Of a stretch of 64,000 bases of DNA, positions 37,122-51,500 are shown piece by piece. Under the pieces are notes generated by a model that searched no databases, had not been told where the DNA came from, and saw only the letters and a list, made by a program, of their open reading frames with translations. Position numbers and translations under genes: made by a program. Origin of the DNA: Lingula anatina (taxonomy: Eukaryota > Brachiopoda > Lingulata > Lingulida > Lingulidae); NCBI RefSeq assembly GCF_001039355.2, contig NW_019773848.1, positions 533,677 to 597,676 of the forward strand, given 5' to 3'. Each line of letters opens with the position of its first letter. Position 1 is the first letter of the stretch.

Positions 37122-40100
37122 TTTTTCATAATTCATTTTTCATAGCCTATTGGCATGTCTTTTGTTGAATAATGCAAACTGAAATTTCATACTGTTAATT
37201 CAAGAAATATTTTCTCTGTATCCTCCAGGGCTGATACCACCAGGGTAGAACTAGCAATACCTCTCAGAGAGAGTTTTTCACTGCCATTTCTATGGGTGGA
37301 AGTAGCAGCTGCCACATACTACTTAAGACCTAGACTATCTCTTAGTAAGGAGGTAATAGGGTGAGACTGTGTGCGTGTCATATTGTTTTAGTGTTGTCAG
37401 TATTTTTCCATTAACCAAGGAATCACCATGCACAGCTCTTGCTTTATATGTACAGACACAGATATAACTGTACATATAGCCTTTGCCTGTGTCTGTCGTC
37501 ATCACCATCACCATTATCGCACACTTTCAGTGTTATACAAATAAAATGAAAACTGTTTTACCTCTTGTCTACAAAACTGATGAATATTCATTAAATTCAA
37601 GTCAAGTTAAAAAATCAGCCTGACTGGACCATTTTTCCAAAAGTTTTTTTTTTCTTTTTAGCATATTTTATCAATCGTCATACAAATAAAATGAAAACCA
37701 TGTCATATTTTGCTTTGAAACTTGCAGGACTGATTCAAAGGTCTGAAATATAGATCTTATTCAAAAATCACCTTGATTAGTTTATTTTTGTTGAGGTTAT
37801 GCTGTTTTTGTATACTCGTATAAATGAGTTTTCCTCAAATTCAATTCTTAGACAGTCTCAGTATTGAGTTTATTATATTTGTAAAAGTGTTCTTTGACAT
37901 ATTTCTGCATCTTTATAATTTTGTAAATTGCTTATATAATGATGGTAAATCTGTTATCGTGTATTGTGTAATAAAGTGCCAAAAATGAAATAAACTCAAA
38001 TCATTGCAGTTTGTCAGATTCAATCCCCTACTATGTTCTTAATCTTAGAATGGAGCAAATTGAAAATGTTCTTATTGATTTTTTCACATCTTAACAATTT
38101 TTAGATGATCATTTAAAAATGAAAGTAGATTGGGTATTGTGTAGAATGTAATAAGTGTTAAAAATGAAAATAACACATTTCAGTACTTTTGTACATTTTG
38201 GCATTTTTAAGGTGTTACTTTGAATTTCCATGGGCCTGAAAACCTTTGCTAGTCACATTTTTAAAAATATCTATGTTACCTGCAGTGCATAATTTAAAAT
38301 TGGTAGTGTTTATAAAGCTGTTCAGCATTATGTAACATTGCATCAGAATTGATAAAAAGCTAATTTGTGCACTACAAATGGTCTAAAAGGAAAACTGCGT
38401 TACTTATTATTTTGTCACTTACAAAGATGATTAACATACTGCACAAATTGGCAAACCAGCTTCATTGGATTTTTTTCTTTCTTGTTGTCTGTACATTTGA
38501 CAGCTTTGCTGTCTTGTTTACAGGAAAAGGTCATTTTGCACTCATTTTCTTTTTCTTCTGCCCAGTGGTAATACTATGTACTGTAGATATATCAGTGTTT
38601 TTAAGTGAAAGTTAATTGTGTTAGTATTATCTTGTAACACTGAGCAAATGCCTTTGTATGTACTGTATCTGGATACAAGTAACATTAAAGGTATTGTTTT
38701 TTAGAGGCTTGTACTGTGTGTGTTGACACTGAGCACATTCTGCATGGCTGTGACATGGCAGTTTAACCAGTTTGTTCTACTATTGCAAGGCTTGGCATTG
38801 TATGGAGTGTGGCTGCTGGATATGCTACCTGGATACAAAGTAAGAAATTTGCTTTTGGGTCTGGTTAACACTAGTTATAACCTACCAGCATTAAGAAATG
38901 TAAACTATAAGCATGCATTGCTATGTGCACCTGGGACCTTCCTTTTGAGAAAAGAATGGGAATTATGAGAACTTGATTTATGCTATTAGGTTTAAACCCT
39001 TAGCTCTGTTTACAATCCTACTTCATTTTCTATTCACTTTACATTTACATCGGTTTAAACCAATACTCAATGCTGTCTGTGTAAGAAAGACCAAAATATT
39101 ATATTTTTTATATTTTATCAAATGTCAAATATCAGTAACTGATGTAAGCAAACGGTTTTTAAGTCCAACATAACTCTTCACTATTCTATTATTTTTAGGT
39201 TCGTAGGATGTTAGGAGTGATTGCATTTTCACTGCTGGGTACATGTATACTGCAGTATGTGAACACCATGATTCTCTGCTCTCTTGTTCTCAGTCTCATC
39301 CTGTCAACACTGTTACTGATGTATATAACAGTAAGTATTTCTGTTTGTTTTACATGAAAAGTTCCCGCTAACATCTCTATGGCATAGACAACACCCATAA
39401 ATTTGGTTGAAAGGTATTGATTGGAATTGATTAAAGAACAGTTTGCCTACTCTAACTGTGCTATATTTTTTGTGCATACTTTAAAAAAGTCTCAACTCTA
39501 ATATTAAGGAGTATTTCTGCATATAGTTACACATTTTAAGTTTCCCAGTTAATTAATTTTATTTTAATTTCATTTTGATAAATAATTCAAATGCCACACT
39601 TGGGAGAGCCTGCTTGCTTAGTTACTGGTATGGTGTGTCTCGGTTGTAAATCTGTATCTTCTGAGTATGAATTTTTATCAATATTTTAAAAATGCATAAG
39701 GTGACTGTTGTTGACATACCTTTTACAATTTTTTCCAGGGAGATCAACCTCGTCAATGCAGTATTACCACAAGAATAGCAAGTTTATTTCTAAAATTAGT
39801 ATTCACAGCTGTAAGCACTGTCACTATTAACAAGGCCATTAAGGTAAATAGATAGACCTTGGATGTAAATCAGGATTTCTTTTGTTATGCAAAAATGTTT
39901 TTGATATATATATATCGCTCATTGCCTTAATGGCATTTTAACTTAGCTGTTTTATTTGTTAGTTGAAAGGAAGTTTGAACAGGAACATTTCATTATTTCA
40001 TTTAATATTTTAACTGTTACGAGCTCTGTGACAAGGACACCTCCTTGAGTGATAACTGAATACATACGTAGTCTGTAGTCTTTTGGGTTTTTTTTTGCAG

Positions 40101-42268
40101 ATAATTTTGCAAGAAGAAGCTGATGAACACATCTATAAATTTGTGCAGAATAAATTTGGCTTTGGCTTCTCTAGGTAACAAAATTAATTTCATAAGTGAT
40201 TTAGAATTATCAGGAATATAATATAATATTTTGTTGTAAAAACATAAAGGGAGAAGTAAATCAACTATTTGCTATTGTTTTTGCCGTTACCCGTTTTAGT
40301 TAATAGCAATAATGTTTCAATTTTATACTTAAAGTCCTAAAACCCACTTAAAAACCACAAAAGCAAATCACATGTAGTCCTGTTTTTTGTCAGTTTTCAA
40401 TCTGTTTATTTCTCAGGGATTTTGATGTTCGTATGTACCTGTGCAATGGAGCCTTCCAGTTTTTACCAATGGATACCTATGTAAGACTGACAGAGAGGTT
40501 TGTCTTCCCTACCTATGTTATAGTCACCATAGTTCTCCTGGGATGTCTGGTTACAGCTCTGATACAGCATTGGTGGTAGGTCTTTTACTTTCAGTTGGTT
40601 GTTTTCACAGTGGGACTAACTTGGACCCTGAAATGCTCTTAAGTGACAACATCAGATTACATTGGTATCTTCATATGGTCTTAGTATTGTGAATTCTAAG
40701 GTTAAGGCACACAGTTTCAGTTGCCCTTGAAGTTTAACTGAATGATACACCTCCTGAAGCAGCTATGGGGTGATAACTTTAGTGTTCTCTCAGCTTCTGA
40801 AATTTTTTCTCTGCTTTTTGAGTCGACCAAACACACCAAATTTAATCTCCCATAGTGCCCTTATTTTCCTACATACAAGAATGATATTGAAGATATATTG
40901 TCTGATTTTATATATATTTATTATTTCTGTTGTGAAGGCCACCTGGTCATAAAGTTCCAGCAGAGGATAAACAGAAAGCAGAGGAAGGGCAGTCTCCCCT
41001 TACAGCTACACATCTTCTTGCTAACAGACCTGAATTAGCCTACCACTTAGGTACTTCAGTAATTGGCTGTGCTTGACTTTTCTTGATACTATTCGGACTG
41101 TTTGCTGTAACAACATATGATTATGATTTAGTGCTGTAGCGTTTTTTTATTGAAATTCAGTCTTGTTTTACCAGTCACAAGTAAAAGGAACTTCCCTTTA
41201 AGCTAGCATCTATCATTCTTCATTAAATTTACGTTTAAAAACGATTTTGGTCATTTTGTTTTGTATTTCAGTGCAGTCTATTCTGTTTGGTGCTATGGCA
41301 GTGATGGTGCTGAGAATGAAGTACTTATGGACACCCTACATGTGTATTTTGGCTTCCTGGGGGATCAGTGATTATCAGACATGGAAATTTGTCCTGGCCA
41401 AGCTGAACATCAGGAGAGAGATCTTTGTAAGAATAGAAGAGAGTGAAAAGTCTAAAAAATATATATAGCTTGTGGTACCTTTTCTTTTCAGTTACAAAAG
41501 CCACTGTAATAAATAATATTTTGATATCATACACATACACAACATTTATAGTTATTTATGGGTTTTTGATCTCAGCAGTGCCAGAGAGATCCTTAAAACC
41601 ACTGTTTATGGTAGGCACAATGTAAGTGTGTGCAACTGATAAGTGAAGACTGTAATTTTGATGTCATGTTTTAAAGCGGAAGATTAGGAGTAGGGTACGT
41701 AGTTATGTGAAACGTTTACAGGCTCCACATTTATAATACTAAAACACATGTCCTGTAGTATGTATAAAGTAAAAGTGACTATTAAGTTCTTGAAAAAAAA
41801 AAGCAAAACTGACTTTTATTCTCTTTATTGATCCATTTTTCTATTGTATTTTCCAGGTCCAGTGTATCAGGCATGTGTCCACATGTACAATGCTGGCTGT
41901 ACTACTGGCAGTGGTAAGTTACAGCACACAGGGTTACAGCAATATTGATGTATGCTGGTACACTTATAGATAGCACTTATTGATATTAATTCTTATTAGT
42001 CTTTGTATTGGCACAGTGATTTAAAGTGTGTGTTCATATTGACACATGATGTGCTTCTAGCTGTCTTAATACAGATGGTAGGAGCTTATAAAATATAACC
42101 TGTAGTTTATTAGAACAGCCAGTTGGCATAAATCCTCCATCAATTTCATCATCTTATCAACAGCTGATTTGATTTAATACTAGCATGAACTAGAGCCAGC
42201 TTTCAGTGAATTATCCATTTGTTTTATTTTGGCATTAAAATATTTATACTTGTAAGGAATGTTTTAAG
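37122..42268. repeat. Allelic overlap 3, copy IV (start of contig IV)
   Basis: Counterpart of 32001-37114. It carries on into exons 14-17, which occur only here. Confidence 0.92.
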
Positions 42269-43718
42269 TCAAACTCAGTGTAGCAGTTTCTGTTAAATGT
42301 TTTGTATTCCAGAGTCTACCATCGGTGTGGAAAGAATTGGAAGATTTGCGGGAGTTCTATGATCCAGACACAGTAGATCTCATGGAATGGGTAAAGTAAG
42401 TTATAAAGGATAAGGGAGGGTAAACAGGGTTTAGGGTGGTGGAGGGGAGGGTCCAGCTTGAGGTCTATTTGATTATGGTTCTGCAAATGATAGCAATGCC
42501 ATGTAAATGTAGAAAGGAAAACACCTGAAAACAAGTTTGTGGCTATAATTTTAGTTGCCAACTTAATGGAACATAAATTGCATGTAGATCGTAACGTAAA
42601 GAATGAATGTGGTTTCCAAAGAAGCCAATTATTGATGCTGTGGGACTTTATAGTATGTTTGTAGCATCTTAATTATTTCATGAAGATTGAATGTGGTAAA
42701 TAACATGTCAAATCTAATTAGGAGAAAGATTCGGTAAGAACCATCATCATGATAAGTAGCATCATCAATTTTCCCAACAGTGTATCATAAAACTATTTGG
42801 ATGGAGATAAGTCACAAATTGTGATGAATTTAAGGAAGGGAAAGTAACGTTAATCTTACTAATTTCTCTTTTGTCATGTGATAATGCAATGTAAAGCTGA
42901 TGCCTAGTTGCTTACGTAAAACAACAGCAAATTGTGCAATAGTTATTCAGGTGTTTTGTTTAAGAAATGCTGTTTTGATGTGAAACTTGGAAAAGATGGG
43001 GACATTTTAAGAAGATGCTGTATTACTTAAACAGAAAAAAATTGATAAAGGAATGTGTATGTGATAGGGTTAATATTAAAAAAAATTCATTGACGTGTTT
43101 TTTATTTTTAGAGCAATCACATTAATGTTGCTGAAATACATACAGTTTTTCAAGTCGGATAGATAATTAGTTAATGAGGAAACAAAATGTGATTAAGTGA
43201 TTAAGGATTTGATAAACCTAACTGAATTTGATTTTAAGGAAAAGTGTGCCAAGGGAAGCAGCTTTTACTGGCAGTATGCAGCTTTTGGCAGGAGTAAAAT
43301 TGTGCACTGAGAGACATATTACCAACCATCCTCACTATGAAGATAAAGGACTCAGAATGAGAACAAAGGAGGTAAAACCTGCAGTATTTATTTTGTACCA
43401 TGTTCTAGGAAACTTAGGTTTTATAGTTTTCTATACTTAGTGTTGATAAGGTCCAAACTTTGACTAGCCTGAGACGGTGAAATGAAACTGATATATTTTA
43501 TTATTAAAGCCCAAAAGCTCTTTATCTTCTTTTATTTTTTCTTTCTGCTGCTTTTTCTATTTCTATTTTCTACAAAGCTTGCTGCATGTTGCATTATATA
43601 TTTTTTCTTCAGTAAAAAGATCCTTTCATTCTGAACAGAAGACATCAGAAAACTAACATTGCATAAAACAAAACTGCAATAATGCATGGCTTTAACCTTT
43701 GAAATCCCCTTTTTATTG

Positions 43719-43750
<32 letters not shown>

Positions 43751-44381
43751 TTTTTAGTTATACCAGATGTATGGTCGCAGGACCCCAGAAGATGTCTGGA
43801 CCATCATGAAGAAGTACAATGCCAGTTATATCATCCTAGAAGACAGTATCTGTATGGCTCCATCTGATGACTGCAGGACACCTGATATCATTGACATGGA
43901 CAATGGAGTGGTAAAGTCACCCATTTGTGTAGTATATGTGCCCCTTTTTCATTTGTTTGTCATGTTTCAGATATATTTATGTCATAGCTTAAACTTTAAA
44001 AATAAGTGTTCCAAGTCAGGATTTTGAATGCATTCTAAGAGCATGAAAACATAAGTTGACATGTAAATGGCCCTTATCAATATCTCAAAAAAATTGACCA
44101 ATTTGCTTCAGCTAGACTAAGTACATTTTATAGAAGATCAGTTCCTTGCCTCAATCTACATGGAGGGACTTGTAAACTTTCATTTGGCCACTGCATATAC
44201 ATTGTACATGCTACCTACATTGTTTCAGATACCAGACCATGGTAACTTCTCACCTGGACTGGTTCCTTCAAAAGTTCCAAGGTTTTGTGATGAGATACGG
44301 TATGGACGCCCAGCATACACCAAGTATTTCAAAAAAGTCTTTGTAAACAGAACATTCAGAGTGTACCAGGTGCTGACTTAG
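37229..44381 (+). CDS. DPY19L3: Protein C-mannosyltransferase DPY19L3, exons 5-17 (contig IV)
   Basis: Second-allele exons 5-13: 37229-37352, 38705-38839, 39199-39330, 39739-39843, 40101-40174, 40417-40575, 40938-41050, 41272-41426, 41857-41913. Unique exons 14-17: 42313-42395, 43239-43371, 43758-43910, 44229-44381, with TAG at the end. The luminal C-terminal domain carries TGSMQLLAGVKLC, TNHPHYED and YIILEDSIC. These match human DPY19L3 better than DPY19L1 (which has AMPTMASVKLS), so the subfamily assignment is firm. Only three residues differ from contig III over the shared nine exons (Ser/Gly, Val/Ile, Val/Ala). The 3' UTR runs to a poly(A) signal near 45183. A (TTTA)n run at about 43720-43750 sits in the last-but-one... 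intron before exon 16. Confidence 0.93.
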
Positions 44382-45182
44382 TCTAGACTGGCTTCAATAC
44401 ATGGGGAATCTGGGCAACCAGCACATAGTTTTAAAAAGTTAGATTACGGAAAAATAAGTTGATGGAAAAAGAGTGGGAGAGAAGTTTTGTAATTAAAGCA
44501 CATGGGCCAGAGTATTCTGGGTAAAGAACAATGTAACTAATATGTATGGCCTTCATTGTGAAATATGACTAGTCCACCACATCCAGCAAGATGCAGAGGT
44601 AGTAATTTTGAGGTGCTAGAAAACTATGACTTGTCTGTAGAAAAAAGTATATATTTAACCAACCAAATTTATTTAATTGTAAGAATGAGAAATTGTTTGA
44701 CAGAGCGTAGGTGCACATTCCATGTAGACAGTCGTATTGTCAAATTTTGTATGTATTAAAAGAAAGAAAAAGTTCATGTTTATGTTTAAGGTTAACATGT
44801 TGTCAAGACATTGTGATTTTTTGTTGTTGTTTGGGTTTTAATTCAGTACTAGTGTACTTCTGTCTGTATTGAATGTTTGACAGTGCATTAGTAGTTGGAA
44901 AGTTTTGTCAATGTTAGTTGTTTTTAGGAGATAGAACTGAAAGATTTATAAGCAAATATTGTTGTTTTTTTTTTTTTACAATTTGGCAAAAATGTTTTAT
45001 GTTTATTATTGTGCAATTTATATTGTATTGTTGCAACTGCCTTAGGTATATTTTGTAGCATGTTGGTAATTATATGATATTAGTTTAACTTATAATTGTA
45101 AGCACTGCAAGATTTTTGCATGTGCTTCTAGCAAATTAATGAAAGAATAATATTAACTTGAGTTTGATAAGGAGAAAGAAGC

Positions 45183-45188
45183 AATAAA
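45183..45188 (+). terminator. Probable DPY19L3 poly(A) signal
   Basis: AATAAA, overlapped by a second AATAAA at 45187-45192, about 800 bp after the stop codon; the region between has no coding features. Confidence 0.5.
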
Positions 45189-45202
45189 TAAAGGAATAGT
45201 CA

Positions 45203-45208
45203 TTTATT
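45203..45208 (-). terminator. Possible poly(A) signal of the HUNK-like gene
   Basis: Complement of AATAAA on the minus strand, with another at 45254-45259. Both lie about 350-400 bp downstream of the kinase stop codon. The signals of the two convergent genes are thus within about 70 bp. Confidence 0.4.
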
Positions 45209-45599
45209 ACACTTTTTCTTTAAAGTCAGTTTGATTAAGTACAAAAAGGGGAATTTATTTCTTGAAAATTTTTGTAGATCTAAAATAGTCATTTGATATC
45301 AGATTTAACATACATGACACTTTAGTGAAAATAAATTAAGTTATTGCACATTTATCTTTAACCTTATGTTGATTATCACTGGAGAAAGTGGAATTCCATC
45401 TCTGCCTATTGAGTAGGCTCATTGTCAAATATGTTAGAGTGAATGTTTCTGACCTGCAGGTGTACTATAATTATGAAGCACTTATGATAGTCCTGATGCT
45501 TTAACTTAAAGCTCTAGCATGGCTACACATGGCATGTTTGCAACGTGAAACCAGCTCCTTCTGGTAGAGCAGAGAGTGCACTCACAGTAGAAGCTCAGT

Positions 45600-48500
45600 T
45601 CAACTTGTAACCTTTTCCTTGAGTTGCTTCATACCATTTTGACGTAACTGTGTCAGGGACAGTGATCTCGGGTCCTGGGGGAGAGTCCGCGGGCTCACAA
45701 ATAGAGAACCCAATTTTCGGACTTTATTGATCTCTGAAATTTAAAATAGATCGAGACATGTGAACGTTTTGATCGTTAATGGTATTTCAGTTTATAAACA
45801 TAGGAAGTGCCCCTACTCTGTCTTGAGCGTTGCCTATTAAGGCAGGTCGCCTATGCCGTTTTCTATAATTAACTGAAATTATGATGTAAACTAACTTACA
45901 CCCTGTGTTCCTTTTACAACTCTCCTCTTGCAAAACTTCACAACAATTAAAACTATGTTGAAAAGCACGTTTCGTTCTGTTATTTTTACTACTATACAGG
46001 AATCGAGCTTATAAAAAACAAGTCAACCAGTTTTGTGTTATTTAAACATTTGCCAATGTAGCAATTGAATGTGTACTTTGAACTGATACTTTGAGAACGA
46101 AAAATCTAAATCAGCAAGGCAGTCATTGTACTTACCTCGCGTAATTTTGTTATCTTTGCTTCTCCACTTGTCAGTTGGACTCCAAAGAGCGTCCCTCGTC
46201 TCCGCAGCTGGTAGTACTGCATTGGCACTAATTTCTTGATTTTCTTTTTTGCCAAAAGACCAAACATGTCTAGGTGACTTTTGATTAGTGGCAGTTTTGA
46301 AGTTAAGCCTTTTGGTGGCTTTGAGCATTTCTGGAGACGGTGAAAGTAATGGTGACGCGGGAGTGAATATGGATGCCCTCTCCGCAGTGAGGTTGGGAGA
46401 CTTCGGATATAGAGCTGGGATGGCACTTGTAGGATTTTGCGTTGGAGTAACGCTTTGGCACAGTTTTGTAATGACAACCTTGGGGATAGACGGAGTATAT
46501 ATCTCTTCTTGATCCTTGTCGTAGAAGGCATCGGGGGATGGCGGTGCGTGCCTGCGCCCACCTAGCGCTGAGTTCGGCGGGACTCGTGGGGAGGACGGGC
46601 TGGAAGCGGCATTTCTTCTCATTAGTTCTTTGGCACGACGGATACATTCTTGGTGAGGAATTTTCAATTCTCGTGTTATAAACCTCACGTTGTAACCGTA
46701 TTTATCTCCCTCAGCATTCTGTCCGGACTCCTCTTTGGTTTCCGTACTGTCTCCGGACTCTGAGCGGTTCCCCGGCCAGTCACTTTGGAGACTTTGTCTC
46801 GACCCACACAGTCTCTCCCACAGAGCTGGATCTTCAAATTCCTTCTTCTTCTGTTTATCTTTTGCGTACTTGTCCAAGATAAACTTTTGGAAAGAACGTT
46901 CGGGGGAAGCGGCACAATTCAGTCGTTCCTGACTAGAGGAATTCTTTCCAAGCTCGAAGCGTACGGCCTTTCCTTTCGTATTTTGGGCGGCCCCCTTCAT
47001 TGTTGCAGACACCCCTGATACCCCCTCTGCTTCGATGTACACTGTAGGGGGTTCGCTCCTTCTTAACCCAAAGTCACTGGGTTGAAACCATTTTGAGCAA
47101 TTAACTGACTTGAAACCGGTTTTATTATGGCTAGTGGTCTCTTCTCCACTGCGAGACGTTTTTAATGAACTCCGCATCGGTTTCTTTTTCGAACATTCTT
47201 TTAATTTAAGCAAACAGGCTCTATAGTTGCCTAGTAACAGTTGTGATGACCTCTTAGAGTTAAGAGAGGGGTCAGGTGCAGGTTTAAAAGTTCCCTCTCT
47301 TTCCGAGTTAGGATAACCAGCGATAGTTGAAACAGCTGGTAATAAAGAGTTGGGTGTTTCCCCTCGAATGACAGAAAGGCTGGACCTCTGAGGCTGTACC
47401 TCATGCTTTTCTTCATCTGCCTCGTTTATTTCGTCGTTTTCCTGATTTGTGTTTTCAGGTTTGGAAGAAGAACACACGTCGTCCGAATGGTAATCACTAT
47501 CACGATCACAAGGCTTGGCTTTACCCTTCCCACCTTCCTGTCCCTGAGGGTTTTTAGGACGGTTTCCTTCCTCAGTGACGCCGACTTCAGCGTCCGGATT
47601 CTCTGAGCACACGCTTTTAAACTTGCTTCTTTGGCGTTCCAACTTTTTCATTAGTAGAAAATACGTTGCTGATATATCGTTTGTTTTCCTCATTCTCACG
47701 GCTTCGCAAATCTGACCCTCTGTCCATTTGTATGTTTTTGCCATATAGTTAATAATGTTATGGTTGTAGTTGATTGCTGGGGTTGTTATTAAGAGAAGGG
47801 GTGCGTCCGTGGTAAGCCAAGGATGGTTCATTAGCTCGGATAACGTAAGACGCCGCTTAACGTTTGGCTCCAGCAATTTACGAAGAAGATCCTGGCACGC
47901 TGGAATCAAAGAAAGAAACACGCATGTTCAATTTTCATCAACGATTGTAATTTCCTCCTGCCAGAAATCGCATTTATTCCATTCCGTTCTCGCTCCTTAT
48001 ACGTTGAAAATTAATTACCACAGAAAGAAGTGAGATGCAAATAGTTAAGTCAGTAAGAATCTAAAAGCTTTTTTACCGAAGAGAGGAAAAAGGTAGAAAG
48101 AAAACACAGACACATGCTAGAAAAAAGTGATACGTGAAAAATATGAATGAAGCAAAAGAGAATACCTTCAGAAAGTGTTTGCGGAATAAAACATCGTTTT
48201 GAGATCTTTTCATGAATTGCGAGTGGGTCGGTTAATCCCTTGACGTTAAATGGGAAATTACCAGTCAGTAAAGCGTACAGCGAAACACCACTAAAAATAA
48301 ATAAAGATTTTAAATGATATTGGTAAATCAATCAAACCGATTGATTTTTGCTAGTAAAACAGGATGCGTGTCTGAATAAAAATTTGGCACAGTAATGCTA
48401 TAAAAAAATCAATGGATATTTAGAGAAGCACTCGACTAGAACAAACTGGAATCAAATCCGATAACAGTATCATAACAATGTGCATATTGTAGCCAAGGGT

Positions 48501-51500
48501 CCCCTACTCACATGCTCCAAAGGTCTACTGCGGGTCCGTACCGTCTTTTGCCGAGGATCTCTGGGGCCACATAAGCCGGCGAGCCACAGGGGAGTGTGAA
48601 GACGTTATCTTGTTGCCAAATTCCACTCAAACCAAAATCTGAAATTGAATCGACGTATTTTTTTTTATATAAACAATTCCCAACTATGCCGCGTACGCTG
48701 TTGAAGGACTGTTTCTTTTCAGTTAAATTGCCTACAAGAGTAACACACACAGTAGACGACACACGATTTTGCTTGAAATTTGATCCACTGATACACTTCT
48801 AATACAGTATTTCTATTGTCATAGTTCAAGAAGGAAGGACCACTTGTTACCACATCTCTATTGAGATAGTAGGGCCTATATTATCACCAAAAGCTGCATA
48901 CAGACCCACTGGTTATACAATTATTTTACTATTCAGGTAAAATGTCTTGGACAAGACTTGAATCCAGTGATTGCTGCTTTTGATATACACGACTTTAATA
49001 TTCCAGCAGTGACTATATACCATGGCAACTACAAGTCTACTGACTATACACACACTGTCATTAAGTAGAAACCAGTTGTTACTTACCTATAACCTTGATG
49101 TTGTTATTGTTGTCTAATAAAAAGTTCTCAAGTTTAAGGTCCCTGTAAAACAAAATATACCGACTGTTATATTGAATTTTGAAAAAATAAAAATATGAAA
49201 ATAGTGGTCGTGTTTCTGAGATAAAAGTTTCAGTTACTCGCACTGTGACTACTGGCATGACTTACTAATGCACAAAGACCACCAAAAGCGGCGACTTTAA
49301 ACATTATAACGCCTCTTGTAAAAAATCGAATGTCTGAAAAGCACTCGAGAACTGAATATGTATAATATTACTCCAACGGCGCCTACGTTCTCTTTTTCAA
49401 TTTGCAGCTTACATCCAAGACCTAAACAAAATAGTGTTACTTGTTTTCTTGGAAGAAACAAATCATCTCGAAGCGCCTCGAGATGCGGTACTAATAGTCC
49501 TCTGAAGTGTTTAGAGAAGATAAATAAAGTAAATTTATTTTTGTTATGAGTCTATTGGTTGTATGATAAAGCTGTACCTGTGAACGACGTTGACCCTGTG
49601 GATGTGGTGAAGGGCGGAGACAATTTGCACCATATAACGTCGACATTCATTCTCACTGAGTGGACCTCTGAAACAAAATTCGTACACGTCTCCCGATAAA
49701 AAATGAACCTGTTAAAAACCAATAATTTAACGAAAATGTACTGTGATACGCTTTCAAGTGTCGAAGATTTTCTGCTCTTGGTGAAACATTTAGTCAAGAT
49801 AGATTAACACAGGGAGGTCTGATCTCATAAATTATGGAAAAAGTCAACAAAATTACTGTTTATTTGCTTCAGGGCTAGTGACCCGATATTTCCCGAGTTG
49901 ACTACTAACTGTATGTTAAGACCAGGCTCCATCAATAGACAGCCATCTCGTCTGCCTCTGATTTCGAATTTGATATTGTCAAACTGCAATACTGGGCTTC
50001 TTACCTTTTTGTTAAATGATCAATGAGACTTCCTCCTTCCACCAGCTCTAGAACAAGGTAAAAACTCCTTTTGGTCTCCAAGATCTCATACAACCGGACG
50101 ATGTGGGGGTGATCTAGGCTTTGGTGAATCTCTGTCTCTTTCCATTGACCCTTGAATTCCGGGTGGCGGGCTTCCACCTTATCCAGGGAATCCTTTTCTA
50201 CCACTTTCACGGCCACCTGTATTGAGGAATTGGTTTGAAAATCAACAGTTATCCGCTATAGACCTACTGCTTATCTCAACCACAGATACGTAATCCGTCT
50301 GTTCAGTCTTTAATTCGGCTTAGTTTTTGTGTACACAATACATGAACTTTTAAAGTGTGCGTCTTGTCATCGAGTTCTCTAGCTATTTATTCAGATTGTT
50401 GAATAAAAAATTCCTTGCAAAATCTCAAAGATACGCTTCCGGAGTTATTTTTCCGAGAAGTTCTGGTGAAAGCCCAGCTGGTCTGCCTGGGTAAGCATTG
50501 TCCGCGGCAATTGATCGCTGTTTGATATGACACTTAAACACTACGGTCTCATTTATTGCTATGTATCGCAGGTATGTAGCCAAGGAAGAATGCGATAGAT
50601 ATAACACAGCCTTCCTCTTATATAAATAAAGACGAATTTGAGGCCCCCTTTTCTTTCACACTGGAGCAGAAATTGACTGGATTTGATTGTATAAATTGAA
50701 AGAAGGAATAAACCATGTTTGTTCGAAACAAAGGCTGCGTTTACTTAGTGTAGCTTATCGATAGATCTAACTAATCGCGTGAGCACATTGTATAAGTTGA
50801 TATCGATAAGTTGTATAGAAATAACAATACCAAACATTATAGTAACAACAATGTGAAAAGTAGCAAGGCAATTTCAAACTTCCTAACATGGATTAATCTC
50901 AAATATTTATTTAAGGCTTGATCGTATAAAAAAGTAGGAGTTTTTTTTTGGCTCATAAGATAAAATGAAATCCATTTACCCAGAAATGACAGTTTTGTAA
51001 TATGCCCATTTTATGTTTTACAATCCCACTGTAGAATAGATATTCTCCGATAATATGAAAACAAATTCTGTGAGCGAAACGTAAAGGTGATTAAATAACT
51101 ATGGTAACACCATTACAGTCACTTCATTAGCCGTTCGATTTGGCTGATTTGTTCGAAAAAAAAAATATGTTATACTAAAATTGATAAGCTACTTTTGAAC
51201 CAAGAATAATACTAAACGGAGGTATAACACCAAAAACCAATTTATAGCTAAAAATTGCCTTAAGTGAATAATCATGTTCCTAACAAACAAAAAGAAAAAG
51301 GTCTTTTTTTCAGGTTCACACTTTATGGCAGTCTATCCCATGACGCTGCTTAAATTTAAATATTCGTAAAAAACTTGAGACGGGACAAAGCTGTCGTTAT
51401 CAGTTTGGTAATCTGAGTATACGTGTAATGGCCAGAATATCTTATTTTTTAATTCATCTTCATGTTGCCTACAACCAAATCAACTTTAAAAATAACAATA

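Noticed and set aside
33244-38615. 82-codon frames at 33244-33492 and 38367-38615, nearly identical
   Set aside because: They lie in the two allelic copies of DPY19L3 intron 5; similarity is expected of alleles and no domain or splice logic supports coding.
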